Positions 42,455 through 53,059 of a DNA stretch of 64,000 nucleotides are shown here, in pieces. The notes below the pieces were generated by a model, which made no database searches, was not told the DNA's origin, and was given only the letters and a program-made list of their open reading frames with translations. Source of the stretch: Pseudomonas lijiangensis (GTDB lineage Bacteria; Pseudomonadota; Gammaproteobacteria; Pseudomonadales; Pseudomonadaceae); contig NZ_CP076668.1 of the NCBI RefSeq assembly GCF_018968705.1, forward strand, positions 1 through 64,000. Direction: 5' to 3'. A program made the translations under genes and the position numbers. Numbering within the stretch: the first letter of the stretch is position 1; the number at the start of each line of letters is the position of its first letter.

Positions 42455-45217
42455 TCAGTGCGCCTCGTCCCAGTTGTTGCCCACACCCACTTCAACCAGC
42501 AACGGCACGGCCAGTTGCGCAGCGCCGCTCATGTGCGGGCGAATCTGCTCGCTGATCTGCTCGACCAGATCCTCGCGCACTTCCAGTACCAGTTCGTCGT
42601 GAACCTGCAGGATGACGCGTGCGTCGAGACGCGACTCTTCCAGCCAGTTGTTCACTGCAACCATGGCCTTCTTGATGATGTCGGCGGCGGTGCCCTGCAT
42701 CGGCGCGTTGATCGCCGTGCGCTCGGCCCCGGCGCGTTTCATGCCGTTGTCGGAGTTGATGTCCGGAAGGTAGAGCCGGCGCCCGAAGAAGGTTTCGACA
42801 TAGCCTTGCTCCTTGGCCTTCTCGCGAGTGCGCTCCATGTATTCCCGAACGCCCGGGTAACGAGCGAAGTAACGCTCGATATACGCCTTGGCCTGCTTGC
42901 CATCGACGCCGATCTGCCGGGCCAGGCCTGATGCACCCATCCCATAGATAAGTCCGAAGTTGATGGCCTTGGCGCTGCGGCGCTGATCGCTGGTGACCTC
43001 ATCCAGCTCGACGCCGAATACCTCGGCCGCCGTCGCACGGTGTACGTCCAGGCCATTGCGGAAGGCATCCAGCAGCCCTTCGTCGCTGGCCAGGTGCGCC
43101 ATGATCCGCAACTCGATCTGCGAGTAGTCCGCTGCCAGCAGTTTGTAACCCGGCTGGGCAATGAACGCCTGACGAATCCTGCGCCCTTCCGCGGTGCGCA
43201 CCGGGATGTTCTGCAGGTTGGGTTCGCTGGAAGAGAACCGTCCCGTTGCGGCGCCCGCCTGGTTATAGGACGTGTGAACGCGACCGGTCCTCGGGTTGAT
43301 CTGCCCTGGCAGGCTGTCGGTGTAGGTGCTTTTCAGCTTGCTGATCGAGCGGTACTGCAACAGCAAGGTGGGAAGCTCATGGCCTTGCTCGGCCAGCTTG
43401 ACCAGCACATCTTCCGAAGTCGAAGGCTTGCCCGTGGGCGTTTTGCCCAGAATCGGCAGGTTCAGTTTTTCATAAAGGATTTTCCCGAGCTGGGTCGGGG
43501 AGCCCAGGTTGAACTCCTCGCCTGCCAGAACAAAAGCCTGACGCTCCAGTTCGACCATGGTGTTGCCCAGCTCGACACTTTGAATACCGAGCAGATTGGC
43601 ATCCACTTTCGCGCCTTCGCGTTCGATCTTCGCCAGTACAGGCACCAGCGGCATTTCGATTTCGGTCAGAACGCGAGACAGCTCAGGCTCGGCTTCTAGC
43701 TTTGCAAAAAGCGTCTGGTGCAGACGCAGGGTGATATCTGCATCTTCAGCCGCGTAAGGGCCGGCCTGCTCCAGAGCTATCTGATCGAATGTCAGTTGCT
43801 TTTTGCCTTTACCGGCAATGTCTTCAAAGCTGGTGGTCTGGTGACCGAGATACTTCAGCGCCAGGCTGTCCATGTTGTGGGCAGTGGCTACGGAATTCAG
43901 CACGTAGGATTCCAGCATGGTGTCGAAGGCAACGCCTCGCACGGTAATGCCGTTTTCCTGATCGCCGCCGATGGCACAGTTGGCCAGGATGTTCATGTCG
44001 AACTTGGCGTTTTGCCCGACCTTCAGGATGGCCGGGTCTTCCAGCAGCGGCTTGAGGGCCAGCAGCACGGTGTCGCGGTCCAGTTGGTCCGGCACGCCCA
44101 TGTAGGAATGGGTCAGCGGGATGTAGGCGGCTTCACCGACTTTGACGGCGAACGAGAGGCCGACCAGTTGCGCCTGCTGGGCATCCAGGCCGGTGGCTTC
44201 GGTATCGAAGGCGATCAGGCTGGCGGTGCGCAGTTCTTCCAGCCAGACGTCGAAGCGGGCCTGATCGAGGACGGTTTCGTAGTGCAGCTCGATTTCGGAG
44301 GCGACTTCTTCCTTGACGATTTCCACGCCGGCGCGCTTGGCTTGCCGCTGCAGATCCTCGAGCCAGCTCTTGAATTCAAGCTCGGTATAAAGCTCGGTGA
44401 GCTTTTCCAGATCCGGCTCGCCGACCTGCAACTCGTCCAGAGTGATGTCCAGCGGCACATCGACCTTGATGGTCGCCAGCTCATAGGACAGAAACGCCAT
44501 GTCGCGATGTTCTTCGAGCTTGGGCGCCATGGTCTTGGCTCCCCGGAAGGCCATGCCCGCGACCAGGTCGAGGTTTTCATACAGCTCTTTCAAACCGCCG
44601 CCGACACCCACCAGCAGGCCCACGGCCGTTTTCTCGCCCACGCCGGGAACGCCGGGGATGTTGTCGACTTTATCGCCCATCAGGGCCAGATAATCGATGA
44701 TGTGCTCAGGACCGACGCCGAATTTCTCTTTAACGCCAGGGACATCCAGCACGCTACCGGTCATGGTGTTGACCAGCGTAATGTGGCCGTCGACCAGTTG
44801 CGCCATGTCCTTGTCGCCGGTGGAGATGATCACCGGGCGATCCGCCGCCGCGCTACTGCGCGCCAGGGTGCCGATGACGTCGTCAGCCTCGACACCTTCC
44901 ACGCACAACAGCGGGTACCCCAGCCCTTTGACGCAGGCATGCAACAGATCGACCTGCACGCGCAGATCGTCCGGCATGCTTGGGCGGTTGGCTTTGTATT
45001 CGGCGAACAGATCGTCCCGGAACGTCCCGCCCTTGGCATCGAAAACCACCGCGAACGGGCTTTTCGGGTATTGCCGGCGCAGGCTCTTGAGCATGTTCAG
45101 CACGCCCTTTACGGCCCCTGTCGGCAAACCTTTGGACGTGGTGAGAGGTGGCAGCGCATGGAAGGCGCGGTACAGGTAAGAAGAACCGTCCACCAGGACG
45201 AGGGGCGCTTGGCTCAT
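42455..45217 (-). CDS. polA: DNA polymerase I
   Basis: Repair and Okazaki-fragment polymerase. From ATG 45217 ([24 protein letters not shown]) it has 920 residues: a 5'-3' flap exonuclease domain (about 1-290), a proofreading exonuclease domain with [13 protein letters not shown] (the DxE pair intact) and the polymerase domain with motif [14 protein letters not shown], motif [15 protein letters not shown] and motif [10 protein letters not shown]. All three activities look intact. An upstream ATG at 45229 is less likely. Confidence 0.97.
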   Translation of the reverse strand: MSQAPLVLVDGSSYLYRAFHALPPLTTSKGLPTGAVKGVLNMLKSLRRQYPKSPFAVVFDAKGGTFRDDLFAEYKANRPSMPDDLRVQVDLLHACVKGLGYPLLCVEGVEADDVIGTLARSSAAADRPVIISTGDKDMAQLVDGHITLVNTMTGSVLDVPGVKEKFGVGPEHIIDYLALMGDKVDNIPGVPGVGEKTAVGLLVGVGGGLKELYENLDLVAGMAFRGAKTMAPKLEEHRDMAFLSYELATIKVDVPLDITLDELQVGEPDLEKLTELYTELEFKSWLEDLQRQAKRAGVEIVKEEVASEIELHYETVLDQARFDVWLEELRTASLIAFDTEATGLDAQQAQLVGLSFAVKVGEAAYIPLTHSYMGVPDQLDRDTVLLALKPLLEDPAILKVGQNAKFDMNILANCAIGGDQENGITVRGVAFDTMLESYVLNSVATAHNMDSLALKYLGHQTTSFEDIAGKGKKQLTFDQIALEQAGPYAAEDADITLRLHQTLFAKLEAEPELSRVLTEIEMPLVPVLAKIEREGAKVDANLLGIQSVELGNTMVELERQAFVLAGEEFNLGSPTQLGKILYEKLNLPILGKTPTGKPSTSEDVLVKLAEQGHELPTLLLQYRSISKLKSTYTDSLPGQINPRTGRVHTSYNQAGAATGRFSSSEPNLQNIPVRTAEGRRIRQAFIAQPGYKLLAADYSQIELRIMAHLASDEGLLDAFRNGLDVHRATAAEVFGVELDEVTSDQRRSAKAINFGLIYGMGASGLARQIGVDGKQAKAYIERYFARYPGVREYMERTREKAKEQGYVETFFGRRLYLPDINSDNGMKRAGAERTAINAPMQGTAADIIKKAMVAVNNWLEESRLDARVILQVHDELVLEVREDLVEQISEQIRPHMSGAAQLAVPLLVEVGVGNNWDEAH

Positions 45218-45291
45218 GAGCAGAATCAACCTTTTCGGCGGGGTCGGCGCTAGAATGCGAGGACCATTGACGACAAAGGGACAAGGTTATC

Positions 45292-45576
45292 ATGCGCACG
45301 GCAAATCGACTGTTGTTGGCTGGGTTGTTGGTATTTTGTCCCCTGGTGATTGCAGCCGAGGATTCTCCTGCGGACGCTCCAGACGTTACCATCCGCACCG
45401 ACGGTGACAAGACCATCCAGGAATACCGCCAGAACGGGTTTCTTTATGCTGTGAAGATCACGCCCAAGAACGGAAAACCTTATTTTCTTGTGCGCGCTGA
45501 TGGTACGAGTCCCAATTTCATCCGTTCGGACCAACCGGACATGCTGATCCCCCAATGGGAAATATTCAGCTGGTAA
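45292..45576 (+). CDS. DUF2782 exported small protein
   Basis: A 94-residue protein with a signal peptide (MRTANRLLLAGLLVFCPLVIA) and a conserved globular part VTIRTDGDKTIQEYRQNGFLYAVKITPKNGKPYFLV typical of DUF2782. Function unknown. It is divergent from polA and 36 bases before thrB, the same order as in P. aeruginosa. Confidence 0.9.
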   Translation: MRTANRLLLAGLLVFCPLVIAAEDSPADAPDVTIRTDGDKTIQEYRQNGFLYAVKITPKNGKPYFLVRADGTSPNFIRSDQPDMLIPQWEIFSW

Positions 45577-45612
45577 CACCTAAAATTCACTTACTTTGCT
45601 GGCAGTCCTGAT

Positions 45613-46563
45613 ATGTCCGTTTTTACCCCACTGGCTCGGCCCGAGCTGGAAACATTTCTTGCCCCCTACGGGCTCGGCCGTTTGCTCGACTTTCAAGGCA
45701 TTGCCGCAGGGAGTGAAAACACCAATTACTTCATCAGCCTGGAGCAGGGCGAGTTCGTCCTGACCCTCGTCGAGCGTGGTCCGATTCAGGATCTGCCGTT
45801 CTTCATCGAACTGCTGGATGTGCTGCACGACGCTGACTTACCGGTGCCTTACGCCTTGCGGACCACCGACGGCCAGGCCTTGCGCGAACTGGCAGAAAAA
45901 CCGGCGCTCCTGCAGCCGCGGCTGCCGGGCAAGCACATCAGCGAACCCAACACCCAGCATTGCGTGCAGATCGGCGAGTTGCTCGGCAACCTGCATCTGG
46001 CGACGCGCGGCAATGTACTGGAGCGCAAGACCGATCGCGGCCTGGACTGGATGCTCAGCGAGGGTACGAACTTCCTTTCGCACCTGGGCGAGCCACAGAG
46101 AACACTGCTGGAAAAGGCTTTGCAGGAGATCGAAGCGCTCAAGCCGCAGATCATGGCGCTGCCTCGGGCCAACCTGCACGCCGACCTGTTCCGCGACAAC
46201 GCCCTGTTTGAAGGCACGCACCTGACCGGGCTGATCGACTTCTACAACGCCTGCTCCGGCCCGATGCTGTATGACCTGGCCATTGCGCTGAACGACTGGT
46301 GCTCCCATGAAGACGGCCAGATCGACCCGGTACGCGCCAGAGCCCTGCTGGGCGCCTACGCCGCCTTGCGGCCGTTCACGTCGGCTGAAACGAAACTCTG
46401 GGCAACCATGCTGCGCATAGGTTGCGTACGCTTCTGGCTCTCCCGCCTGATCGCGGCCGAATCCTTTGCCGGACAAGACGTGCTGATCCATGACCCGGCA
46501 GAGTTCGAAAAGCGCCTGGCACAGCGCCAGGACGTTCACCTGCCGTTGCCGTTTGCCTTGTAA
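45613..46563 (+). CDS. thrB: Homoserine kinase (phosphotransferase type)
   Basis: Phosphorylates homoserine in threonine synthesis. The 316-residue protein is of the aminoglycoside-phosphotransferase fold, not the GHMP type: GSENTNYFISLEQGEFVLTL for nucleotide binding, NLHADLFRDNALFEG for the catalytic loop and LTGLIDFYNACSGPMLYDLA for metal binding. Length is normal. Followed by a palindromic REP element. Confidence 0.94.
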   Translation: MSVFTPLARPELETFLAPYGLGRLLDFQGIAAGSENTNYFISLEQGEFVLTLVERGPIQDLPFFIELLDVLHDADLPVPYALRTTDGQALRELAEKPALLQPRLPGKHISEPNTQHCVQIGELLGNLHLATRGNVLERKTDRGLDWMLSEGTNFLSHLGEPQRTLLEKALQEIEALKPQIMALPRANLHADLFRDNALFEGTHLTGLIDFYNACSGPMLYDLAIALNDWCSHEDGQIDPVRARALLGAYAALRPFTSAETKLWATMLRIGCVRFWLSRLIAAESFAGQDVLIHDPAEFEKRLAQRQDVHLPLPFAL

Positions 46564-46569
46564 ACGCTT

Positions 46570-46616
46570 GTGGGAGGCAGCTTGCTGGCGACTGTCGCCA
46601 GCAAGCTGCCTCCCAC
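46570..46616. repeat. Perfect REP palindrome between thrB and znuA
   Basis: Two exact 23-base arms (46570-46592 and 46594-46616) surround a single T. Arms begin GTGGGAGGCAGCTTGCTGGC. The genes on both sides end here, so it can serve as a shared terminator. Confidence 0.93.
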
Positions 46617-46632
46617 TACCAAGCCGGTGGCG

Positions 46633-47577
46633 CTACAAGCTTTCCAGGCACCCCGCCAGATCATCACCCAGTTTCTGCAGCACCTGCTCGTACCCCTGAG
46701 CGGTGGCGGGTGTGTAGCCGCCGAGGGCATCGAGTTCGGCCAGTTTCACCGGCAGGCCCGCTGTCAGGGTTTCGGCCAGACGAGGGCGCAGGGGTGGTTC
46801 GCTGAATACGCAGGTCTTGCCCACTTCCTTCAAGCGCTCGCGCATGGCGGCGACATGTTGGGCACCTGGCTGGATTTCGGCTGCGACGCTGAATACGCCG
46901 GTGTGCTTGAGCCCGTAAGCTTCTTCGAAGTAGTCGAAGGCTTCGTGGAAGACGAAGTACGGCTTGCCCGCCACAGCGCTGACGCGGCTCTTGATCCGGG
47001 TATCCAGAGCATCCAGACGCTTGGCGAAGGCTTCGGCGTTGCTCTTGTAGCGAGGGGCGTTGTCCGGGTCGGCGGCCGAAAGGTCGGCAGCCATCTTCGC
47101 GGCAATCACTCGTGCGTTGACTGAGGACAGCCACAGGTGCGAGTCCAGGCTGCCGGGACGGTGATCATGGTCGTGCTCTTCTACGCCATGGTCATGATCG
47201 TGATCGTCATGTGAAGCATTGTCAGCCTCGAAATGACGCAAATGCATGCCGGGCAAACTTTGCACGGCAACCGCTGGCAGTTTGCGGCCCTGAATGACGC
47301 GCGGCAGGAAGCTTTCCATGTCCGGGCCGATCCAGTAGAGCAGTTCGACCTCGTTCACACGCCGTACGTCGGATGGACGCAAGGCATAATGATGCGGCGA
47401 TGCGCCGGGCGGCAAAAGTACTTCGGGTGTACCCACACCATCCTGTACGGCAGCCGCAATCAGCTGCAATGGCTTGATGCTGGTCAGGACCCGAACCTCG
47501 GCCTGGGCGGGGGCGGCAGCCAGCCAACTGGCCGACAAAACGACAAAAAGGTTAAAAAGACGGCGCACTTGAGCCAC
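46633..47577 (-). CDS. znuA: Zinc ABC transporter substrate-binding protein ZnuA
   Basis: Periplasmic zinc receptor. The 314-residue protein has a signal peptide (ends near APAQAE), GASPHHYALRPSDVRRV with a metal-ligand His pair, a histidine/aspartate-rich loop HDDHDHDHGVEEHDHDH (about 125-142) typical of zinc-specific receptors, HLWLSSVNARVIA and YFVFHEAFDYFEEAYG. It is divergent from zur across 58 bases with a Zur-box-like site. Confidence 0.95.
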   Translation of the reverse strand: MAQVRRLFNLFVVLSASWLAAAPAQAEVRVLTSIKPLQLIAAAVQDGVGTPEVLLPPGASPHHYALRPSDVRRVNEVELLYWIGPDMESFLPRVIQGRKLPAVAVQSLPGMHLRHFEADNASHDDHDHDHGVEEHDHDHRPGSLDSHLWLSSVNARVIAAKMAADLSAADPDNAPRYKSNAEAFAKRLDALDTRIKSRVSAVAGKPYFVFHEAFDYFEEAYGLKHTGVFSVAAEIQPGAQHVAAMRERLKEVGKTCVFSEPPLRPRLAETLTAGLPVKLAELDALGGYTPATAQGYEQVLQKLGDDLAGCLESL

Positions 47578-47596
47578 TCATATAAGACAGGAACGG

Positions 47597-47609
47597 GTAA
47601 CATAATAAC
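47597..47609. promoter_or_regulatory. Zur-box-like operator between znuA and zur
   Basis: GTAACATAATAAC, read on the minus strand GTTATTATGTTAC, matches the gamma-proteobacterial Zur core GTTATANTATAAC at about nine of twelve fixed positions. It lies in the 58-base divergent gap, 20 bases from the znuA start and 27 from the zur start, and would let Zur repress both units when zinc is plentiful. Confidence 0.65.
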
Positions 47610-47635
47610 GTCTCTAGCAAATATCGTCGCCGCTC

Positions 47636-48118
47636 ATGCCTATTACACCGCTGGCCAGCCGTCCTCATGATCACTCACATTGCGTGCATTCCGCGCTCAC
47701 AGAAGCCGATGCGCTGTGCGCCAGCAAAGGTCTGCGCCTGACGACGCTGCGTCGTCGCGTGCTGGAGCTGGTCTGGCAAAGTCACAAGCCGCTGGGTGCC
47801 TACGACATCCTTGCCGTACTGAGCGATGAGGACGGTCGCCGCGCAGCGCCGCCTACCGTTTACCGGGCGCTGGATTTCCTTCTGGAAAACGGCCTGGTGC
47901 ATCGCATTGCCTCGCTCAACGCCTTTACCGGCTGCAACCACCCGACTCATGCGCATCAGGGCCAGTTCCTGATCTGCCGCGAGTGCCATGCCGCCATTGA
48001 ACTGCAGCACGCTTCCATCAGCGATGCCGTGGTCAATGCTGCCAAAGAAGTCGGTTTTCAGGTTGAAGGCCAGACCGTAGAAATCGTCGGCATCTGTTCC
48101 GGCTGCAAGGCTGCCTGA
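47636..48118 (+). CDS. zur: Zinc uptake regulator Zur (Fur family)
   Basis: Zinc-responsive repressor. The 160-residue protein has a winged-helix DNA-binding part ([25 protein letters not shown]) and a dimerisation/metal part with CRECH and a final CSGC, forming the structural zinc site. The stop overlaps the znuC start by one base (TGATG). Synteny with P. aeruginosa np20/zur. Confidence 0.94.
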   Translation: MPITPLASRPHDHSHCVHSALTEADALCASKGLRLTTLRRRVLELVWQSHKPLGAYDILAVLSDEDGRRAAPPTVYRALDFLLENGLVHRIASLNAFTGCNHPTHAHQGQFLICRECHAAIELQHASISDAVVNAAKEVGFQVEGQTVEIVGICSGCKAA

Positions 48119-48915
48119 TGAGTAATGCGTTGATTCGCCTGGAGCAGGTCGCTGTCACGCTCGCCGGGCAAAACGTGCTGCACAACATCCAGTTGAATGT
48201 CAGCCCTGGCGAAATCGTTACCCTGATCGGCCCCAACGGCGCAGGCAAGACGACGCTGGTGCGTGCCGTGCTGGGGCTGCTCAAGCCCGATGCCGGGACG
48301 GTCTGGCGCAAGCCTGGCCTGCGGGTCGGTTACATGCCGCAAAAGCTGCATGTGGACCAGACCCTGCCGCTCTCGGTGCTGCGCTTTCTGCGGCTGGTAC
48401 CGGGCGTTGATCGTTCGGCGGCGCTGGCTGCGTTGCAGGAAGTCGGTGCAGAAAAGGTCATCGACAGCCCGCTTCAGGGGATTTCCGGCGGTGAGATGCA
48501 GCGCGTCCTGCTGGCCCGTGCCTTGTTGCGCGAACCTGAGCTGCTGGTCCTCGACGAACCGGTGCAGGGTGTCGACGTGGCCGGTCAGGCCGAGCTTTAC
48601 AGCCTGATTACCCGTTTGCGGGACCGTCACGGTTGCGGCGTGCTGATGGTTTCCCATGACCTGCATCTGGTGATGAGCACCACCGACCAAGTGGTGTGCC
48701 TGAACCGTCATGTCTGTTGTTCCGGCCACCCGGAGCAGGTCAGCAACGATCCGGCGTTCGTCGAACTGTTCGGCAAGAACGCGCAAAGCCTGGCGATCTA
48801 TCACCACCATCACGACCATGCCCATGACCTGCATGGTGAAGTCGTGAGTGGCGACGCTACGCCCGCATCCCCTATCCACACCCATGTCCATGGAGACAAC
48901 TGCAAGCATGGCTGA
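48118..48915 (+). CDS. znuC: Zinc ABC transporter ATP-binding protein ZnuC
   Basis: ATPase of the zinc importer. The 265-residue protein has Walker [15 protein letters not shown]-loop, signature [16 protein letters not shown], Walker [13 protein letters not shown] and switch His SHDLHLVM. The last 40 residues form a histidine-rich tail ([11 protein letters not shown], then [12 protein letters not shown]), unusual for an ATPase and possibly metal-binding. It overlaps znuB by 8 bases. Confidence 0.95.
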   Translation: MSNALIRLEQVAVTLAGQNVLHNIQLNVSPGEIVTLIGPNGAGKTTLVRAVLGLLKPDAGTVWRKPGLRVGYMPQKLHVDQTLPLSVLRFLRLVPGVDRSAALAALQEVGAEKVIDSPLQGISGGEMQRVLLARALLREPELLVLDEPVQGVDVAGQAELYSLITRLRDRHGCGVLMVSHDLHLVMSTTDQVVCLNRHVCCSGHPEQVSNDPAFVELFGKNAQSLAIYHHHHDHAHDLHGEVVSGDATPASPIHTHVHGDNCKHG

Positions 48916-49696
48916 TTTTCTTCTTTACGCCTTGCTCGCAGGCTTGTCCCTGGCAGTGGTCGCGGGCCCCTTGGGGTCTTTCGTGGTCTGGCGGCGAATG
49001 GCGTATTTTGGCGACACCCTTTCCCACGCAGCCCTGCTGGGTGTGGCACTGGGCTTTCTGCTGGATGTCAGCCCGACGATTGCCGTGACGGTGGGCTGTC
49101 TGCTGCTGGCGGTCCTGCTGGTCACGCTGCAACAGCGTCAGCCCCTGGCTTCGGACACACTGCTGGGGATTCTCGCGCCGAGTACCTTGTCCCTTGGGCT
49201 GGTGGTCCTGAGCTTCATGCATGAAGTGCGTATCGACCTGATGGCCTACCTGTTCGGTGACCTGTTGGCGATCAGCCCGACGGACCTGGCCTGGATTCTG
49301 GGCGGCAGCGCACTGGTTCTGGTGCTGATCGTCTGCCTGTGGCGACCGTTGCTGGCGGTGACGGTGCATGAAGAGCTGGCCAAGGTCGAAGGCCTGCCGG
49401 TGGCCTCGTTGCGCATGACGTTGATGCTGCTGATTGCCGTGGTGATTGCCGTCGCGATGAAAATCGTCGGGGTTCTGCTGATTACCTCGCTGTTGATCAT
49501 TCCCGCGGCTGCGGCACAACGTCACGCCCGCTCTCCGGAACAAATGGCACTGGGCGCAAGCCTTATTGGCGTGACGGCTGTGTGTATTGGGCTATCGTTG
49601 TCATGGTTCAAGGACACCCCGGCCGGACCGTCTATTGTGGTATCCGCTGCGGCTCTGTTCTTGCTCAGCTTTGTTCTCCCCAAGCGAGCGGTGTAG
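48908..49696 (+). CDS. znuB: Zinc ABC transporter permease ZnuB
   Basis: Inner-membrane channel of the zinc importer. From ATG 48908 ([31 protein letters not shown]) it has 262 residues with about seven to eight spans, the conserved [15 protein letters not shown] and the coupling region [20 protein letters not shown] segment [18 protein letters not shown]. It overlaps the znuC 3' end by 8 bases, so translation is coupled. Confidence 0.95.
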   Translation: MADFLLYALLAGLSLAVVAGPLGSFVVWRRMAYFGDTLSHAALLGVALGFLLDVSPTIAVTVGCLLLAVLLVTLQQRQPLASDTLLGILAPSTLSLGLVVLSFMHEVRIDLMAYLFGDLLAISPTDLAWILGGSALVLVLIVCLWRPLLAVTVHEELAKVEGLPVASLRMTLMLLIAVVIAVAMKIVGVLLITSLLIIPAAAAQRHARSPEQMALGASLIGVTAVCIGLSLSWFKDTPAGPSIVVSAAALFLLSFVLPKRAV

Positions 49697-49734
49697 ACTT
49701 GCTCGTTTTTTGCGCAACTTAGAGAATCGCAGGA

Positions 49735-50460
49735 ATGAAGCCTCTCGCCTCCCGTTATCTGCTGCTTTTCGCATTTTCCATCCTGTTGGGTGCCTGCCAG
49801 AGTGCCCCGACTGTTGAAACGCCTGTGGCCGAAGCTCAGCCAGACGGGTTCGCTCAGCTGGAGCAAAGCATTACCAGCAATGAATTGGCGACGGCCGAAG
49901 AGCAATTGGCGACCCTGCAGGCTGCAGCACCTACTGACATCCGTCTGGAGCCCTTTCAGCGCAGACTGGCTGAAGCCTATCTGAGCCGCAGCCAGATAGG
50001 CCTGCAGAAAGGCGACATGAATGCCGCTGCTGCGGCATTGAGCCGTGCTCGTGCGCTGATGCCCAAGGCACCGGCGCTGACCAGCGGGGTCAATGGCGCC
50101 ATTGCTCATGCCCGCAAGGCAGAGCTGGAAAAAGCCGAAGCTGAATTGCGCGCTGCTGAAGCCAGGCGCGTTGCGAAGCTGATCGACCCGGACGCCGAAA
50201 GCACCACCATCGATTTGAAAATCGGTGACATGCCGCAATTGCGTCGCCAACTGGATGCGATTGCCTCCGATACAGTGGCATTCAATTGCGAAGTCCTGTT
50301 GCAGGTTCCCCGCACCGACGATTACCCATGGCTGGCGACTCTGCTGACCAAGCGGGTGGTCAAGATCAATCCTGACTTTGAGCTGGAGTTGCGCCGTCAG
50401 ATCGAGCGCAATGAGTCAGCGCAGATTGTTTTGACCCCGGCCAAGCCTGTTCGCGAATAA
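49735..50460 (+). CDS. Lipoprotein of unknown function (PA5502-like)
   Basis: The 241-residue protein has a lipoprotein signal (LLLFAFSILLGACQSAP, lipidated Cys near residue 20) followed by an Ala/Glu/Leu-rich helical region resembling TPR-type repeats (about 40-150) and a C-terminal domain SDTVAFNCEVLLQVPRTDDYPWLATLLTKRV. Function unknown. The same gene follows znuB in P. aeruginosa, so it is conserved in position but not evidently part of zinc transport. Confidence 0.8.
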   Translation: MKPLASRYLLLFAFSILLGACQSAPTVETPVAEAQPDGFAQLEQSITSNELATAEEQLATLQAAAPTDIRLEPFQRRLAEAYLSRSQIGLQKGDMNAAAAALSRARALMPKAPALTSGVNGAIAHARKAELEKAEAELRAAEARRVAKLIDPDAESTTIDLKIGDMPQLRRQLDAIASDTVAFNCEVLLQVPRTDDYPWLATLLTKRVVKINPDFELELRRQIERNESAQIVLTPAKPVRE

Positions 50461-50500
50461 GCGGCGCGCCAGTACTCCTGCAAGCCTGAGATGCTTTTTC

Positions 50501-50587
50501 TGTGGGAGCGGATTCATCCGCGAGACGTTCTTGAGGATGTACGGGCGTCTCGCGAATGAGCGGAGCGCCGCCCGATTCGCTCCCACT
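50501..50587. repeat. REP pair, variant type, after the lipoprotein gene
   Basis: TGTGGGAGCGGATTCATCCG and CGCGAGACG on the left are mirrored by CGTCTCGCGAATGAG and GATTCGCTCCCAC on the right, with partial mismatches. It differs from the GTGGGAGGC family elsewhere in the window and resembles the GTGGGAGCGAATTCATTCGCG class. It lies between the convergent lipoprotein and katE genes. Confidence 0.8.
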
Positions 50588-50600
50588 GGCTGAACCTCAA

Positions 50601-52748
50601 TCAGGCAGGTACAGCCTTGGCTTTCGGCTCTCGATCCCACACCCGATGCTGGGCAATCGCCTTGAAGAAAGCATCGTATGAGCTGCCCGTCACCACCAGC
50701 AATCCGGCGTCCTGATCCAGATGCAGCAGATCCTGCAACGTCTTCGCATCGCCAGCCAGCGCGATAGCCTTGAGGTGTTTGTAGGCTTCCAGCACGAAAT
50801 GCAAGGCAACCCCGTCAGTGCTCAAGGCTTTTATCGAGTCCTTGCCGCCCGGGATGAATACCGCATCGAACGCCACTGAAGGCAGACCCTCCATCGAAGC
50901 ATCCACTGCCAGGCTCTTGCCGTCGGCTGTGACCACAGGCGCCGAAGTCGGCCCCAGCACTTTGCCGTGGGCACCTTCGGCCTGCAGAGCCGCTTTCAAG
51001 GCCTCGACGGCTTTTGCGTCCACGCCATTGGCTACCAGAATGGCGACCTTGCGCGAAGCAATGTCGCCCGAGAGCAGATTGGCTTGGCTCAATGCTGGCG
51101 ACTGCTTGATAGACGAAGCTCTGGCAGGCACTGTCCCGGCTTTTGGCGCAGGCAGGCCGAGGTTCTGTGCAACGCGACCGGCCAGCTCAAGATCGATGTT
51201 GGCCAGAATCTCGTTCACTGTCCGTGCCCGGATATATTCACGTTCCACCTTGCCCAGCTCGAAGCTGTAAGCCGAGATGATGTGTTCTTTCTCGTGCTTG
51301 CTCATGCTCTGGAAGAACAGCGTGGCCTGGGAGAAGTGATCGCCAAAGGACTCGCTGCGCTCGCGTATCTTGTGCGCATCGATGCGTTCCGGGTACGACT
51401 CGAAACCACCGTCCTCTGCCGCGACAGGGGTTTCCTTCGGCCAGCCACCATCGATGGAGTTCGGCTCGTAGGACGTGCGGCCCTTGTGGATCGTCGTGCG
51501 ATGTTGCGCATCGCGCTGCCCGTTATGGTTGGGCGCGACCGGCCGGTTGATCGGGATCTCGTGGAAGTTCGGCCCGCCCAGGCGGCTGATCTGGGTGTCG
51601 GTGTAGGAGAACAGTCGGCCTTGCAGCAGCGGGTCATTGGAGAAGTCGATGCCCGGCACGATATGACCCGGGCAGAACGCGACCTGCTCGGTTTCGGCAA
51701 AGAAGTTGTCCGGGTTGCGGTTGAGCACCATCTTGCCCAGGGGCGTCACCGGCACCAGCTCTTCTGGAATGATCTTGGTGGGGTCCAGCAGATCGAAGTC
51801 GAAGTTATGTTCATCTTCTTCGGCAACAATCTGTACGCCAAGCTCCCACTCGGGGTAGTCGCCCATTTCAATGGATTCCCACAGGTCCCGGCGATGGAAG
51901 TCGGTGTCCTTGCCTGCCAGCTTCTGGGCTTCATCCCAGACCAGCGAGCAGACGCCGTATTTGGGTTTCCAGTGAAACTTCACGAAGGTCGATTTGCCTT
52001 CGGTATTGATCAGGCGAAAGGTGTGGACACCGAAACCCTGCATGGTGCGCAGGCTTTTCGGAATGGCGCGGTCGGACATGGTCCACAGCACCATGTGCGC
52101 CGATTCCGGCACCAGCGATACAAAGTCCCAGAAGGTGTCGTGAGCCGAACCACCGGTTGGGATTTCGTTGTGCGGTTCTGGCTTCACGGCATGCACGAAG
52201 TCCGGAAACTTGATGGCATCCTGAATGAAAAAAACCGGCATGTTGTTGCCAACCAGGTCGAAATTGCCTTCATCGGTGTAGAACTTCACCGCAAAACCGC
52301 GAACATCCCGCACCGTGTCGCCCGATCCCCGTGGCCCTTGCACGGTGGAGAAGCGCACGAACACCGGGGTTTTCTTGCCCGGGTCGCGAAGGAAGCCGGC
52401 CTTGCTCAAGGTGGCGTGATCGTCGTAGCTCTGGAAGTAACCATGCGCCGCAGTACCCCGTGCATGAACGATACGTTCCGGGATGCGCTCATGGTCAAAG
52501 TGAGTGATCTTCTCGCGCATGATGAAGTCTTCAAGCAACGAAGGACCCCGGCTGCCGGTTTTCAGCGTGTTCTGGTTATCGGCGATCCTGACGCCCTGAT
52601 TGGTGCGCAGTGCCTGTTGCGTTGCATCGGAGCGAAACGGTTCGAGGCTTTCCAGTTTCTCGTTGGTATTGCCTCGATCAAGGGTGTCTGTTCCTGCCAG
52701 TTCGCTTTTGGGTGTATCGCTGACTGGCGGCTTTTTCGGGCTAGACAT
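50601..52748 (-). CDS. katE: Catalase HPII (large-subunit type)
   Basis: Monofunctional haem catalase. The ATG at 52748 ([14 protein letters not shown]) has GAGGAG 9 bases upstream and gives 715 residues; two earlier in-frame ATGs (52784, 52829) are weaker. Features: [12 protein letters not shown] with the distal His, [13 protein letters not shown] with the catalytic Asn, the proximal haem loop [15 protein letters not shown], and a C-terminal glutamine-amidotransferase-like domain from about residue 560 ([17 protein letters not shown]). The long opposite-strand frame is a shadow. Confidence 0.95.
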   Translation of the reverse strand: MSSPKKPPVSDTPKSELAGTDTLDRGNTNEKLESLEPFRSDATQQALRTNQGVRIADNQNTLKTGSRGPSLLEDFIMREKITHFDHERIPERIVHARGTAAHGYFQSYDDHATLSKAGFLRDPGKKTPVFVRFSTVQGPRGSGDTVRDVRGFAVKFYTDEGNFDLVGNNMPVFFIQDAIKFPDFVHAVKPEPHNEIPTGGSAHDTFWDFVSLVPESAHMVLWTMSDRAIPKSLRTMQGFGVHTFRLINTEGKSTFVKFHWKPKYGVCSLVWDEAQKLAGKDTDFHRRDLWESIEMGDYPEWELGVQIVAEEDEHNFDFDLLDPTKIIPEELVPVTPLGKMVLNRNPDNFFAETEQVAFCPGHIVPGIDFSNDPLLQGRLFSYTDTQISRLGGPNFHEIPINRPVAPNHNGQRDAQHRTTIHKGRTSYEPNSIDGGWPKETPVAAEDGGFESYPERIDAHKIRERSESFGDHFSQATLFFQSMSKHEKEHIISAYSFELGKVEREYIRARTVNEILANIDLELAGRVAQNLGLPAPKAGTVPARASSIKQSPALSQANLLSGDIASRKVAILVANGVDAKAVEALKAALQAEGAHGKVLGPTSAPVVTADGKSLAVDASMEGLPSVAFDAVFIPGGKDSIKALSTDGVALHFVLEAYKHLKAIALAGDAKTLQDLLHLDQDAGLLVVTGSSYDAFFKAIAQHRVWDREPKAKAVPA

Positions 52749-53059
52749 CGGGTGCGTCTCCTCATTCCCTGGCCCTGACTTCATGTCGGGCTCTTTGATC
52801 CAGTTCCCTTGGCAAGCCACGGGAATCACGGTGTTAAAGGAGTGACCTGTCTGGCAAAGTGCCGTTCAGTAAATTTTCCGGTCAGTAGCACCACCGGTCG
52901 CGTTATGCCAATTCAACATGGATGCTGGCAAATAAATGCTAAGCAGTGCTTTGCGGACAGGCTAAAATGCGCGCCCGGCTTACCCCGCCGAGGTAACGAA
53001 GCAAGTGACTTTCTTGTCACTGCGCTGATTTTTTAACGCGCCCCCACAAGGTTCGCTCC
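52749..53059. other. Divergent regulatory region between katE and metN
   Basis: The 311-base gap carries the promoters of katE and metNIQ. Near metN there is a short hairpin AGTGAC / GTCACT (53004-53009 with 53016-53021) followed seven bases later by T6 (53029-53034), a weak attenuator-like shape. I found no SAM-riboswitch pattern and no convincing open frame. Confidence 0.4.

Noticed and set aside
43718..45253. Open frame of 511 codons on the plus strand
   Set aside because: Antisense shadow of polA; composition is atypical and no motif is recognisable.
50967..52778. Open frame of 603 codons on the plus strand
   Set aside because: Antisense shadow of katE, with no domain motif and no ribosome site of note.
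52749..53059. Possible SAM riboswitch upstream of metNIQ
   Set aside because: No conserved SAM-binding helix pattern is visible and the only hairpin near metN is short with a displaced T run.
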